Assembly: GCA_900543975.1 (NCBI GenBank)
Contig: UQTI01000003.1
Location: 6,551-70,550 of the forward strand
Direction: 5' to 3'
DNA: 64,000 nucleotides
Source: an uncultured Prevotella sp.
Lineage (GTDB): Bacteria; Bacteroidota; Bacteroidia; Bacteroidales; Bacteroidaceae
The notes under the pieces were generated by a model. The model saw nothing but the letters and a program-made list of their open reading frames with translations. It searched no databases and was not told the DNA's origin. This document shows positions 1-9,464 of this stretch, in pieces (the first letter of the stretch is position 1; every line of letters starts with the position of its first letter). The translations under genes and the position numbers were made by a program.

Positions 1-474
1 AAAATAATCTTTTTTGTCTGAGCCGAACAATTTGGCAAGGCTTACCTCTCCTGTAGAATCGCCCGACTCCCACAAGCTCATTGTTCTTAGTTTCAGCCAA
101 GCAAAACGTCCTGTTCCCGTATGAAATATTTCATTATAATTAGGTGGAACAGCTGACCCTGTCAGAATAAACTGCCCGTCATCGTCTCGCTTGTCCACTT
201 CATTTCTCACGGCATCCCAAAATTTAGGCGCAATTTGCCATTCATCGATCAGTCGTGGTGTTTCACCTTGAAGCAAAAGCTTAATGTTTGTATTGGCCAT
301 GGCAATGTTCTGCTCCATGTAATCTGGATCAGACATTGACAAGATGCTTTTGGCTTGTTGAGCCGCCAAGGTTGTCTTTCCGCAATATTTAGGCCCTTCT
401 ATCAAAACAGCCCCCATTGCATCTAATTTTTCAGCCAATATTTTATCTGCAATTCGTGTTTTATAATCCTTCAT
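1..474 (-). CDS. DUF4143-type AAA ATPase, C-terminal part beyond the window edge
   Basis: 158 codons are open to the window edge, starting at the ATG at 474. The P-loop reads EGPKYCGKTTLA near residues 25-36 and is followed by LIDEWQ, a Walker-B-like acidic motif, near residue 75, and by FILTGS, the sensor region. This is the AAA_14 fold usually joined to a DUF4143 C-terminal domain, which would lie outside the window. Its cellular role is not known. A second, longer member of the same class lies at 3352-4701 on the same strand. A promoter-like pair lies 25-58 bp upstream and a 23-bp tandem array further upstream. Confidence 0.85.
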   Translation of the reverse strand, partial: MKDYKTRIADKILAEKLDAMGAVLIEGPKYCGKTTLAAQQAKSILSMSDPDYMEQNIAMANTNIKLLLQGETPRLIDEWQIAPKFWDAVRNEVDKRDDDGQFILTGSAVPPNYNEIFHTGTGRFAWLKLRTMSLWESGDSTGEVSLAKLFGSDKKDYF

Positions 475-498
475 AAAAGAGTTTCTTTGTTATAATTG

Positions 499-532
499 CA
501 AAAATAGCACATTTATCTGAATATCAAGCAAA
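499..532 (-). promoter_or_regulatory. Promoter-like pair for the left-edge ATPase gene
   Basis: On the minus strand TTTG is followed after 22 bp by TATTTTTG, close to the Bacteroidetes primary sigma consensus TTTG-N19-21-TANNTTTG. The spacing is one base too long. It lies 25 bp upstream of the ATG at 474. Confidence 0.4.
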
Positions 533-568
533 TAAATTAGTTAAACCTTGTTATTTTTGTTACCTATT

Positions 569-678
569 GTGGCAGTTGGCGCGTTTTCGTTGTGGCAGTT
601 GGCGCGTTTTCGTTGTGGCAGTTGGCGCGTTTTCGTTGTGGCAGTTGGCGCAATTTCGTTGTGGCAGTTGGCGCAATT
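569..678. repeat. 23-bp tandem array, about 4.8 copies
   Basis: The unit GTGGCAGTTGGCGCGTTTTC plus GTT starts at 569, 592, 615, 638 and 661. The last copies change GCGTTTTC to GCAATTTC. It lies about 95 bp upstream of the ATPase gene that starts at 474. An open frame running through it has repeated peptide units and is not a credible gene. Confidence 0.9.
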
Positions 679-999
679 AATCGTCTTTCGTTCAATGTTT
701 GTTATATAAAAACAGGGCACAGAGCCACGGTTCTACTGATGCAAAAAAGCAGAATGTGGCTTCTGTGCTCTGTTGTTCATAACAAGCGAGGGGTGTTGCT
801 TTAGCGTTTTATCTTTTTAACCAGCCTTGGGTATTATTTTAATGAAAAGTAAACATTGATTTTTCCGCGCTTTGCGCGTGTTCTTAATTTATTGGATACC
901 GCAAATTTTTATTAAAACCTGTCGTAATCTCGAAAAAAAAGTGAGATTACGACAGTTTTCTTGCTTAAAAGTTGTCGTAATCTCATGTTTTTATTTTTT
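679..999. other. Gene-poor gap with palindromic fragments
   Basis: No credible gene was seen. Around 853-890 is a half copy of the CGCGC-rich, AT-rich element that forms the outer palindrome at 39270-39653 (ACATTGATTTTT then CGCGCTTTGCGCG). A separate hairpin follows at 914-985. Confidence 0.6.
914..985. repeat. Hairpin with a third copy of the stem motif
   Basis: CTGTCGTAATCTC at 919-931 pairs perfectly with GAGATTACGACAG at 943-955 across an A-rich loop. A third copy, TTGTCGTAATCTC, lies at 972-984. It sits just after the 3' end of the receptor gene at 1000-3096, so it may act as a terminator or 3' element; a protein-binding site is the alternative. Confidence 0.7.
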
Positions 1000-3096
1000 T
1001 TAATGTCCCATGCGTGAGGTGTCTACAGCCTTTACATCCTTTTCCTTGTAGCCGCCAAACTTATAAATGACACCGAGGGTGAGCGATGCCCAGTTGTAGT
1101 TGATCTTCATGCGGTAGTCTTGGTTGCCCTGTACGGAGCGGGTGTCGTATGGGTTGTTGAAGATGTTGCTGCCGTTGAGTCGCACACCCCATCTTCCGTC
1201 GTGCGACGACCATTGCAGCTTGGCATCCATTCTGAAGATTGGACTGATGTCGTAGACTCCTTGTATAGCCTTTGTCTGATAGAACGGATTAAGGATGAGA
1301 CGGAGATCCTGCGTGCTACAGAGTTTTACGGATGCGGTGCCTCCAAGGACGACAGACAGCTTCTTGCGGTCGAAAGGCAGGTCAAAGAAATGGTCGCTCT
1401 TGTCGTGCTTGTAGGTTCCCATGACAAACACGTTGCCGTTGAGCCATTGGCCTGCATTGAAGATGGCAGAGGCTTGTAGCCCGAAGCTGTTTGAATAGTT
1501 GAAATTGGTTTCCTTCATTATCACCGCCATGCGGTCGGTGGTCTGGTAGGGTAGCTGCACGGAATAATCGGGCTTCAGACTTGCGAAAGCCATGAGCGTG
1601 TAACGTCGCTTTATCTGCCACATCAGGTTGACATTATAATAAGAGAAGGGCTTCAGGTCAGGATTGCCATGAATCTCGGTGTAGGTGGATGAGTAGAACA
1701 CGTTGCTCATGGTTGACCAATAGCTCGGAAACTCGGAGTTGGAACTGAACGAGAGGTTGAGCAGATGGTTGTCGTTGATGTTCCATAAAGCGTTGAGCGT
1801 AGGATAGACGCGCCATTTGTCCCATATCGGCGAGTGGTATTGCTCGGCAGCAACGGATGCTTCAACACTGACAGCCTTGCTTATCTGCTTGCTGAACCCA
1901 GCATACAGGTTCCATATACGCTCGTTTATGTCGACGCTGCTTGTACCGTCAGGCAGGACGCTTCCATCCTTGTTGACGGTGGTCTGATAGCTCTTGTTGC
2001 TTGCAAACTGCCCTTTCACGCCATAGGACAATCCCCAGCCGTGTGCCAGCGAGTGGGTCTGGTCTGCCGTGAACATCCATTTGTTGATGGTCTGCTTGCT
2101 GCCGCTTGTCATGTTGCGTTCCGTCGCTGTTGTGTTTTCATCCACAATCATCGTTCCGTCGAGAACTTGCTGCTGAGGTGTGCGATAGTGGGTGTATGAA
2201 CCGTTAAGGGTGAGTCCGAAAGGAAGCGAGTAGTTGACATCCACATTGTGCAGATACTCGTGGCTGTCATGATGCATTCCGCTGATGCTCGATCCTGTAG
2301 TGTGGCTGTTTGAGCACGTCTTGTCCCATTGTCCCGTATAGGCTACGTCAAGACGATTGTTCTTGCTAAAGGTGTAATTCATCCCCAGTCGGTAGCTGTG
2401 GGTAATGCCAAACGACTTCTGCCCGGTTTCATCATTATAGTGTATACGATTGTTGCCAAGTGGATGATTGGCTATGCGTGAAGACTCACCGTAGGAATTG
2501 CCGTTTACATATTTATATTGTGCGTCAATTCCAAACTTGCCTCTTTGCAAGGAAAGATATAAATTACCAAACTCATTGGCGTATTTGTTTTGCCGCATGC
2601 CGCCAATTGCCTGTCCAGACAGCTGATTGGTGCCGGCATAGTCTTTCGTGACGATGTTGATAGCCATGCCACGCACATGATAACGGGCGGGGGCAGACAA
2701 CATGACTTCGGCTTTTGCCAGCTGTGCGGCAGGCATTGACTTAAGACGCTCTGTCAGCTGCTCCTGTGTCAACGTTGTGGCTTGTCCGTTGACAATCAGC
2801 GTCACCTCGTTGCCAGAGAACGATATCTTGCCTGTGGCATCGCTGATGCCAGGTATGTGTGTCAATGCCTCGTAAGCGTTGTCGGCAGGCAGCTGCTTTA
2901 TGAGCAACGGCATATTGTATGTCAGCATGCCGCGCTCTGCCTTGACAATGGGGCGCGAGCCTTTTACCATCACTTCAGGAAGATTGTGCATCATGCTTTC
3001 CATGGTGAGCGAATCTTTTGGAGCGTTGTCTTGTGCGTGGACTGTTATGGACGATGCAAAGAGAAGGCTTATTAAGAAAAATCTATTACGTTTCAT
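1000..3096 (-). CDS. TonB-dependent-receptor-like outer membrane beta-barrel protein
   Basis: 698 residues, predicted to sit in the outer membrane. A signal peptide of about 21 residues ends VHAQ. Residues about 38-150 look like a short plug domain (EVMVKGSRPIVKAERGML, then ALTHIPGIS, then VTLIVNGQ). The rest is rich in alternating barrel strands with many aromatic residues, and the last strand, LTLGVIYKFGGY, is followed by a short charged tail. The N-terminal carboxypeptidase-like domain of SusC-type receptors is absent and no SusD partner is nearby, so the OMP_b-brl_3-like receptor group fits better than SusC. The substrate cannot be told from sequence. A -7-like TACTTTTG lies at 3208-3215 about 110 bp upstream. 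Confidence 0.8.
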   Translation of the reverse strand: MKRNRFFLISLLFASSITVHAQDNAPKDSLTMESMMHNLPEVMVKGSRPIVKAERGMLTYNMPLLIKQLPADNAYEALTHIPGISDATGKISFSGNEVTLIVNGQATTLTQEQLTERLKSMPAAQLAKAEVMLSAPARYHVRGMAINIVTKDYAGTNQLSGQAIGGMRQNKYANEFGNLYLSLQRGKFGIDAQYKYVNGNSYGESSRIANHPLGNNRIHYNDETGQKSFGITHSYRLGMNYTFSKNNRLDVAYTGQWDKTCSNSHTTGSSISGMHHDSHEYLHNVDVNYSLPFGLTLNGSYTHYRTPQQQVLDGTMIVDENTTATERNMTSGSKQTINKWMFTADQTHSLAHGWGLSYGVKGQFASNKSYQTTVNKDGSVLPDGTSSVDINERIWNLYAGFSKQISKAVSVEASVAAEQYHSPIWDKWRVYPTLNALWNINDNHLLNLSFSSNSEFPSYWSTMSNVFYSSTYTEIHGNPDLKPFSYYNVNLMWQIKRRYTLMAFASLKPDYSVQLPYQTTDRMAVIMKETNFNYSNSFGLQASAIFNAGQWLNGNVFVMGTYKHDKSDHFFDLPFDRKKLSVVLGGTASVKLCSTQDLRLILNPFYQTKAIQGVYDISPIFRMDAKLQWSSHDGRWGVRLNGSNIFNNPYDTRSVQGNQDYRMKINYNWASLTLGVIYKFGGYKEKDVKAVDTSRMGH

Positions 3097-3207
3097 TTGC
3101 TTTTTTTGTTAAAACGGCTACTTGTTTTTTTGCTTCTGGTGTTAAAACGACAGGCAATGTTTTTTTCTGAAATGACATTTGTGCGTTTTTTTTGCCTTAT
3201 TTCTTTG

Positions 3208-3215
3208 CAAAAGTA
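3208..3215 (-). promoter_or_regulatory. -7 box candidate for the receptor gene
   Basis: The minus strand reads TACTTTTG, matching TANNTTTG. No clear TTTG is found 19-21 bp upstream, only a T-run. Confidence 0.35.
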
Positions 3216-3320
3216 GCTTTTTTTTAAAAAAAAACGAGTAATATGTTATGAGAATTTTGTAAAAAAGCGTTTTGTTTATTAACAACGTCGTTGCGTTGTC
3301 TGTCTAAGCTCTTGAATTGT

Positions 3321-3367
3321 TTTCCATTCAATCGGTCGCTTTGTTTTCCCTTCAATCGGTCGCTTTG
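3321..3367. repeat. 23/24-bp direct repeat, 2 copies, at the 3' end of an ATPase gene
   Basis: Two copies of TTCAATCGGTCGCTTTG lie in tandem. The downstream ATPase gene ends inside the second copy: its last codons and TGA stop (KATD then stop) come from the repeat. Confidence 0.8.
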
Positions 3368-4701
3368 TCCAAAATTTTGTCAATCATACCTACATAATAG
3401 AACGGGAGGTTTATCAGACGAAACGTTTTGCCGTTGGGTGTCGTCACGTCGTCTATGCTGTATTTGCCTGGCCATACCCTTACGGCGATGTCGGCAGATT
3501 CGGCGGTGTCCATAAACGAATGTAGCGAGCGAAGATGAGCATTGGTTCCCGACTTCACCTCTATGGGTATGATCGTCGCATGGTGCTGCCACACGAAATC
3601 GACCTCAGCCGTAGACCCCTTCTTGTCTCTAACCCAGAAAAACTGCTCGTTGCGGTAGTTGCGGTCGAGGACGATGCGCAGCTCTTGAGCCACAATCTGT
3701 TCGGCAGCATGGCCTTTCCACACATCGAGCAGAGAGCTGTTCTGTAGATATTCTGTCTGTATGCCAACCGAGAAATTCATTATGCCCGAGTCGAGCCATA
3801 TCAGCTTGGGCTGTCGCGTTGTGGCAGGTATGGCAGGGACCTTTACTGCCGTTACGGGATAGTCGAGGTTGAGCAAGAACGCATTTTGCAGAACCTCAAG
3901 AGCTTCGTGCACCTCCTTGCTTGTGTAGTTGCTGTCCCCGAAGCGGTTGAACGTTATTGTTTGTCCTGCTTCAGCCCATCCGTGTGTGAGCAGATGGCGT
4001 ATGATGTTCACCTGGTTGGCGTTCCTGGCATATTTTTCAACATCTTCATTGTAGCCGTTAAGCAACAAACGGTAAATGGGCGAAAGGGTTGTTATGTCAT
4101 TGTTGGAGGCATATTCCATCAGCGCCTCCGGCATTCCGCCCACGAGCGTGTAGCGGTTGAACAGACTCATGAGCATGTCGTGGTAGACGGGAGAAACGTT
4201 CTGTTGGCGCACCATCTCAGCCAATGGCTCGTTGGATGTGGCGTTCAAAAACTCGAGGAACGAGCACGGACGAAGCGACATATACTCCACACGCCCCACG
4301 GGAAACGAGATGCGTTGCTTTATGAGCGTTTGCAATCTTGACCCGGCAGCCACGATGTGTAGCCACGGCATCTCCTCGTAGAAATAGCGTAGCAGTCCGA
4401 CGGCCTTCGGTTCGTTCTGTATCTCATCAATGAAGAGCAGTGTGCGTTTGTTCCTGTCTACCGTTATCTTCTTCTGCAAACAGATATATTGGAAAATTTC
4501 AGCCACATTGTCGGAGATGGCGAATGCCTTTGCATCATTACTTTGCTCCAGGTTGAGCTTAATGTAGCTGTCATATTGCTTGCTGAATTGGTCAATGAGC
4601 GTGGTCTTGCCAACCTGTCGTGCTCCGCGTAGAACAAGAGGCTTCCTGTTCTCGCGTTTGCTCCACTCGGTCAAATTGTCGATTAATAGCCTGTGTATCA
4701 T
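3352..4701 (-). CDS. ATPase with AAA_14 and DUF4143 domains
   Basis: 449 residues. Walker A is GARQVGKT at residues 26-33 and Walker B is LLFIDEIQ near 88-95. AAGSRLQ near 120 fits the sensor position. The C-terminal part contains AEVDFVW and IIPIEVKSG, the spacing of a PD-(D/E)XK nuclease-like core typical of the DUF4143 region. Family members are common and multicopy in Bacteroidales and their role is not established. The gene stands alone on the minus strand between the receptor and the large secreted protein. Its 5' flank carries a 33-bp array and its stop lies in a small direct repeat. Confidence 0.9.
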   Translation of the reverse strand: MIHRLLIDNLTEWSKRENRKPLVLRGARQVGKTTLIDQFSKQYDSYIKLNLEQSNDAKAFAISDNVAEIFQYICLQKKITVDRNKRTLLFIDEIQNEPKAVGLLRYFYEEMPWLHIVAAGSRLQTLIKQRISFPVGRVEYMSLRPCSFLEFLNATSNEPLAEMVRQQNVSPVYHDMLMSLFNRYTLVGGMPEALMEYASNNDITTLSPIYRLLLNGYNEDVEKYARNANQVNIIRHLLTHGWAEAGQTITFNRFGDSNYTSKEVHEALEVLQNAFLLNLDYPVTAVKVPAIPATTRQPKLIWLDSGIMNFSVGIQTEYLQNSSLLDVWKGHAAEQIVAQELRIVLDRNYRNEQFFWVRDKKGSTAEVDFVWQHHATIIPIEVKSGTNAHLRSLHSFMDTAESADIAVRVWPGKYSIDDVTTPNGKTFRLINLPFYYVGMIDKILDKATD

Positions 4702-4745
4702 AACGGTTATGTCGTTGGTTCGTGTTGCAAAGATACAGCTTTTTT

Positions 4746-4896
4746 CCTAAAACATAGGCAAAAATGAGATAAAATTTTCCTAAAACATAGGCAAAAATAG
4801 GGTAAAAATTGCCTAAAGTATAGGCAAAATGAGATAAAATCTTCCTAAAGCATGGGCAAAAAAAGGGCAAAAATTGCCTAAAACATGGGCAAAAAC
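4746..4896. repeat. 33-bp tandem array, about 4.6 copies
   Basis: CCTAAA-N-ATAGGCAAAAA-type units start at 4746, 4779, 4812, 4844 and 4877, with point changes. The array begins 45 bp upstream of the ATPase start at 4701. A TATCTTTG box on the minus strand (4728-4735) lies between the array and the ATG, so the array borders the promoter. Confidence 0.85.
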
Positions 4897-4899
4897 AGA

Positions 4900-5126
4900 G
4901 ATTCTTCACTTTTCGTTTTTCACTTTTCCCTTAAATCGGTGTCAGCTTTTTTTACCTTTTTACCTTTTTACTTTTTTACCTTTAAAATGTCTTTTCAAAA
5001 AAAGCCCCATAAGGTTCAGAAACCCTATGGAGCTTAATGTTTCTAATGCGGCGTCAGCCTTTTTTACCTTTTTACCTTTTTACTTTTTTACCTTTAAAAT
5101 GCCTTTTTACTTTTTTACCTTTAAAG
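4900..5126 (-). repeat. 3' purine-rich dispersed tract, two tandem copies
   Basis: Read on the minus strand, this holds AAAGGTAAAAAAGTAAAAA blocks, GGCTGACGCC and GGGAAAAGTGAAAAACGAA. The first block overlaps the end of the large secreted-protein gene and encodes its final LKVKK and TAA. The terminator-like hairpin at 5002-5034 lies between the two copies. Confidence 0.8.
5002..5034 (-). terminator. Imperfect hairpin followed by T-run
   Basis: On the minus strand AAGCTCCATAGGG pairs with CCTTATGGGGCTT and is followed by seven T. It lies 70-105 bp past the stop of the large secreted-protein gene. Confidence 0.65.
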
Positions 5127-8100
5127 CGTCGCATCCCTCAGCCTTGACGATGTAGAGGCCGTGAGGCAGGGTGGCGAGACTTATGGTTGAGGCGTGGGCA
5201 GAGAGGACGGTGCGACCAGCCACGTCGGTCACGGTGAAGAGCGTGGCGGCAGGAGCCGACACCGTGTTGCCACAGACGGTGAGCTTGTTGTCGGTGCCGT
5301 CGGCAATAGTAGATGTTATGCCCGTTGTGCCCTCATCGTAAGGAATGTAAAGACCCACGGTGTGAGAAGGATAATCCTTGTAAGTTACCTTTCCGATCAA
5401 TGTCGACTTGCCCGTGGCCGGGTCAAGCTCCAGCAGTTCGCCCGACGACAAGTCGCCGTTGTGAGCCCAGAACAGACGGCCCGTCTTGTGGTCGAAGGTC
5501 ATGGAATGGTAGAGCGCGATGTCGGTGATCGAGGTAGAGCCCACGAGCGTTGTTGTGCCCGTCTTCTTGTCGAGGGTGTAGAGGCATCCGTCGTTGGCGA
5601 TGGCGAAGAGCGTGCCCTTGTTGTCGGCAGCGAGCGTAGAGAGCTTGCGGTCGATTGGTGCCAGCAGCTTCTGTGCTCCCGTGGCGAGGTCTATCGATGC
5701 GAGCACCAGCTGCTCTTTGTCTATGACGAGAGCATACATGGTGTGGTCGGCGTAGCTGTAGGTCACGTCGAAGACCAGGTTGTTGAGCGATGTAGAGAAT
5801 GTAGGCTCCCATGTCAGGGTGTCGAGAACCACAAACTCGCGCGGAATGAACGATGTGCCGTCGCCTGTGAAAGCATAATAGGAACCCTTGTAATATTCGC
5901 CTGTAGCTATGCGGTAGCCGTTAGGCATCACCTCTTTCTTATATACAGCCGTCTCGGGAGCGTTGGTCGGAATGGTCATGACGCCAAGATAGTCGTATGG
6001 ATCCCAGCGGAAGCCGCGGAGGTCGGCATCGGTGTAGTTGAACAGTTGGAGTGCGGCGCTGTTGTTGTCGGCATAGGTGTCGCCCTCCACGTTGGCTGTT
6101 GCCGTGATGGTGTAAGCCGTTTCAGGCTTCAGCGTCACGTCGCCCACCGTAAACTCTACGCTCTCGCCCTTGTTTATGTTGCCGTTATAGGTTGCTGCGA
6201 GCGTCTGCTCGTCAGAGAGCACCACCTTCACGGGCACGGTTGTGAGCGGCTTCTCGCCATAGTTTTTGATTATCACCTTCACCGTGACGCCGCTTTGCAT
6301 GGCAACGGTGCGTGCGGGCGAGGTGATGGCCTCTATGCTGGCGTCGACATCGGTCTGGCGCTCAACGGTGTTAGACAGCGCCTCAGCCGATGTTACGCTT
6401 GCTTCGCCCGCCGGGTAGACAGCCTGAACGGTGTAGGTGTAAGCGTTGGGAGCAAGGGTGCCCCATGCGTCGTCGGTGACCGTAAAGCCGGTCACGCCCT
6501 CCTTTATGACCTTCGTCTTGGACGGGTCAACAGGTGTGGTTGTGCGGTAGATGTTATATTTGGGAGCCGGTAGGCTAACAGCCGGTTCGCCATACTCGCC
6601 CTTGCTGCCGGGAATGACACACTGGGCTGCGATGTTCCAGCCATAAATGCCGTTGTTGGTTGAGCCTGTCTCGCTCCATTTCAGACAGTTCTTGTTGTTG
6701 ACCTTGCTGTAAGTACTGGCGTTGCCCACCTCAGCATTCTCGTCGCCCATTATGCGCAGGCCAACCATATAATTCTCGCCCTCGCGCACCTCAACAGGAG
6801 TGGTGAGCTGTGCCACAGCCCATCCGCCCTCGGCAGAGGTGGTCATGGGCACCGACTGGAGCACCTCATGGTCGTCGCGTGTGCCACGCCACACGATGGC
6901 TTGCACCGTGCCGTCGTTGGCCTTAACCCACGCCTTGACGGCAGCAATGCTGGTGCCCACCATGAGTGAGTCGGCAGCATCTTGAGCGGTGAAGGCGTGA
7001 GCCACGCAGAAGTCGGCCTTGCAATAATATTCTGGCGATGTGCTCTTTTTCACATCGGTCGGTCCGATGTGAGCCCACTGTGTCTTGACGTCACGCGTCT
7101 GCGGGTCCTTCCATGTTATGGTTGCCGACTTGCCGTCGGGAGCCACGGTTGCTGTCACGCCGTAAGGCACGATGGCGCTTCGCATGAGCGTTGTCTCTGG
7201 CAACTCCTGGCTTGCTGTGGCCTTGTCGGCAGAGACCACCAGCTCGCTGTTGTCGAAGAGCGGATAAGAGAAGGTAAGCTTGCTCTCCTCGCCCTTGAAC
7301 ACGTCGATGGCAAACTGTCCGTCGGCATCGGTAGCCGTCTCGCCCTCGGTGTAGCCGCTGAGCTTCACCTTTATGTCCTTCACGTTGCCGCTGACGCCGC
7401 TGAGCTTCACCTTGCCGCTGAGCTTTATCATGGCACGTTTGGTCATGGTGATGTTCTGAGAGGCAGACCCCTTCTCGGGAAGGGTGATGTCGGCAGACCA
7501 GTCGTCGTAGCCCTTGGCCGTGGCCTTGAGGGTGTGTGAGCCGCTGGGTGCAGCGTAGAAGCTGTAGGTGCCGTCGGCGGCAGAGGTGGCGGTGAGGGAA
7601 CCTATCTGCACGGTGGCGTTCTTCAGAGCCTCGCCACTCTCGCTGTCGGTCACCTTGCCGCTGAGCGTTGCCACGCCTGTGGCGTCGATGATGAAGCGCA
7701 TGTAGGGCAGGGCAGCGACGGCACCTGTTCCCTCGCCCGATGCGATGTTGTCGAGGTCTATGTCGGAGCTGCTTGACGACACCGTGCGTGTGCGGTTGGG
7801 CTTGCCGGCGTTGGCTGCCACGAAGAAGCGGTCAAAATAGGTCCCGCTGCGCGAGCCTTTGTCCAAGAACATGTAGACCACGAGGTTGCGGCCATTGTAG
7901 CTGTATGGTGTGGCGAGGTGCAAGGGCACGTCGTTGGCACCCTTGTTGAAGGTCACGTTGCCGTCGAAGACAAGCGTCATGTCGGTGGTCTTGAACCATC
8001 CCTTTTGCAGAGAGGTCTCATCGGTCTCCATCATCCATATCTTCATCGGACTGGTCATGGGTCTGGCATATTCAGAGAACGAGTTGCGCAGCACCAGGTC

Positions 8101-9429
8101 GCTGATGGTGCCCTTGGCGCCCTTGAGGTCAGAGGGGTAGACCATGACCTGTGTGGCTGTCTGGCTGGATTCGAGGTCGAACGGCAGCTTCGGGTTGCCG
8201 TTCTCTGACGTGGCATCGGGGGCTATGTTAAAGTCTTTGAGCGTCGGGCCGTAGCTGATAAACTCGCTTGAGGTCATGCCCTTGCCCTCGCCAGCCGGGT
8301 TCACCGGCACGACGGTGTAAGAGGTTAGCTGTCCTGCTGTCGGCGTGTCTTTATAAGTTGTCTCCTTGAGACCTGTGGCAATGGTCTGATGGGTGTCGCC
8401 CACGTTGCGTGTCACGGTGTATGTGAGCTGTGCGGGGTCGAAGGTACCCTTGTTGGCTCCCGCTGTGGGGGCTTTCCATGTGAGGGTTATCTGTCCGTCG
8501 TTCGCCTTCGCCTTCGCCTGAAGGTCTGTAATGGCTGCCGGGATGTCGAGACCCACATGGATGGTCTTTGAGATGCGGCCCGACTCGCCCTCGTCTGTGC
8601 TCATGGCCACGGCATAGGTGTGGTTGCCTGAGGGCACGGCGGTGTCGGTGTAGGTGGCGTCGGCACCAGGGGTCATGCCCTCGCTGACGGTGGCAATCTT
8701 CTCGCCATCGCGGTAGATCACGGCTGTGACGACGGTGAGAGCGTTGTCTGTGCCTGTGGTTGAGGCGTTCTTCCATTTGAGCACCACCGATGCGCCGTCG
8801 GTGCCTGCTGTGGCGGTGAGGTCGGTCGGCGCTTTCGGGCCAGCGAGGTTGCTCACCTTCACGTCGTCGATGCCGAGGGCGTAAGACGCTGCCTGATGGT
8901 GACGGAAGGCGATGTATATTTTCTTGCCTTCAAAGTCTTTCAGCGAGAAAGAACGGTCGTTCTTCACAGGGTCGTCCTCATATCCGTTGTCGAGGGTCTC
9001 GGCTGTGAGCTTGTGTGTGAAGTCGGCGGGTGCGGTGCCTTTCTCCGACACCAACAGCTCATAATATTCCTTCGAGTTCAGATCCTCGGCGCAGCACATG
9101 TAAGAAACTGTAAACTGGTCGTTGGTGACGTTGATCTGTGGCGTTATGAGCCAGTTGTCTTGCGTGCCGTCATAGTCTTTTCCGTTGTCGGGATTAGAGG
9201 TGTAGGAGATGGCAATCTTCTTGCCGTAGAGCGTGGCGTGTCCGCTGGTGGCAATCTGCCAGCAGTGGCCGTCGCCGTCGGCATCGACGGTGGTCCATCC
9301 TGACGGTGGAAACGCGTCGCCCTCAAAACCTTCGTTCACGATGAACGATTGACCTGATGCCTTTGCCGCTCCTGCGAGCGTCATGGCAGCAGTGAGGGCC
9401 ATGATGAGATAATGTCTTGTTTTTCTCAT
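5107..9429 (-). CDS. Large secreted multidomain protein (choice-of-anchor J, FN3, carboxypeptidase-regulatory-like, T9SS-like tail)
   Basis: 1440 residues. A signal peptide of about 26 residues is followed by a cleaved-adhesin or choice-of-anchor J beta-sandwich (about 28-195: FIVNEGFEG, DNWLITP, GIDDVKV). Two FN3-like domains follow to about 395, then a second beta-sandwich. Then come carboxypeptidase-regulatory-like repeats (LSGKVTDSESGEALKNATV, DGTYSFYA), more FN3/CARDB-like domains, and a propeller-like stretch near the C-terminus (MTFDHKTGRLFWAHNG). The tail FTVTDVAGRTVL plus LPHGLYIVKAEG resembles type A sorting domains of type IX secretion cargo. It is probably exported to the cell surface; no enzymatic motif was seen. 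The final residues LKVKK come from a dispersed repeat. Confidence 0.8.
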   Translation of the reverse strand: MRKTRHYLIMALTAAMTLAGAAKASGQSFIVNEGFEGDAFPPSGWTTVDADGDGHCWQIATSGHATLYGKKIAISYTSNPDNGKDYDGTQDNWLITPQINVTNDQFTVSYMCCAEDLNSKEYYELLVSEKGTAPADFTHKLTAETLDNGYEDDPVKNDRSFSLKDFEGKKIYIAFRHHQAASYALGIDDVKVSNLAGPKAPTDLTATAGTDGASVVLKWKNASTTGTDNALTVVTAVIYRDGEKIATVSEGMTPGADATYTDTAVPSGNHTYAVAMSTDEGESGRISKTIHVGLDIPAAITDLQAKAKANDGQITLTWKAPTAGANKGTFDPAQLTYTVTRNVGDTHQTIATGLKETTYKDTPTAGQLTSYTVVPVNPAGEGKGMTSSEFISYGPTLKDFNIAPDATSENGNPKLPFDLESSQTATQVMVYPSDLKGAKGTISDLVLRNSFSEYARPMTSPMKIWMMETDETSLQKGWFKTTDMTLVFDGNVTFNKGANDVPLHLATPYSYNGRNLVVYMFLDKGSRSGTYFDRFFVAANAGKPNRTRTVSSSSSDIDLDNIASGEGTGAVAALPYMRFIIDATGVATLSGKVTDSESGEALKNATVQIGSLTATSAADGTYSFYAAPSGSHTLKATAKGYDDWSADITLPEKGSASQNITMTKRAMIKLSGKVKLSGVSGNVKDIKVKLSGYTEGETATDADGQFAIDVFKGEESKLTFSYPLFDNSELVVSADKATASQELPETTLMRSAIVPYGVTATVAPDGKSATITWKDPQTRDVKTQWAHIGPTDVKKSTSPEYYCKADFCVAHAFTAQDAADSLMVGTSIAAVKAWVKANDGTVQAIVWRGTRDDHEVLQSVPMTTSAEGGWAVAQLTTPVEVREGENYMVGLRIMGDENAEVGNASTYSKVNNKNCLKWSETGSTNNGIYGWNIAAQCVIPGSKGEYGEPAVSLPAPKYNIYRTTTPVDPSKTKVIKEGVTGFTVTDDAWGTLAPNAYTYTVQAVYPAGEASVTSAEALSNTVERQTDVDASIEAITSPARTVAMQSGVTVKVIIKNYGEKPLTTVPVKVVLSDEQTLAATYNGNINKGESVEFTVGDVTLKPETAYTITATANVEGDTYADNNSAALQLFNYTDADLRGFRWDPYDYLGVMTIPTNAPETAVYKKEVMPNGYRIATGEYYKGSYYAFTGDGTSFIPREFVVLDTLTWEPTFSTSLNNLVFDVTYSYADHTMYALVIDKEQLVLASIDLATGAQKLLAPIDRKLSTLAADNKGTLFAIANDGCLYTLDKKTGTTTLVGSTSITDIALYHSMTFDHKTGRLFWAHNGDLSSGELLELDPATGKSTLIGKVTYKDYPSHTVGLYIPYDEGTTGITSTIADGTDNKLTVCGNTVSAPAATLFTVTDVAGRTVLSAHASTISLATLPHGLYIVKAEGCDALKVKK

Positions 9430-9464
9430 AGCTATACAGTTTTTTTGTTGTGTTTTATCGGCTT

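Noticed and set aside
592..804. 70-codon open frame through the 23-bp array
   Set aside because: Its first third is translated repeat units and the rest has no coding character.
5194..6573. 459-codon open frame opposite the large secreted-protein gene
   Set aside because: It is a shadow of a GC-rich coding frame: the peptide is Arg/Val/Gly-rich with no domain, and the opposite strand encodes recognisable domains throughout.
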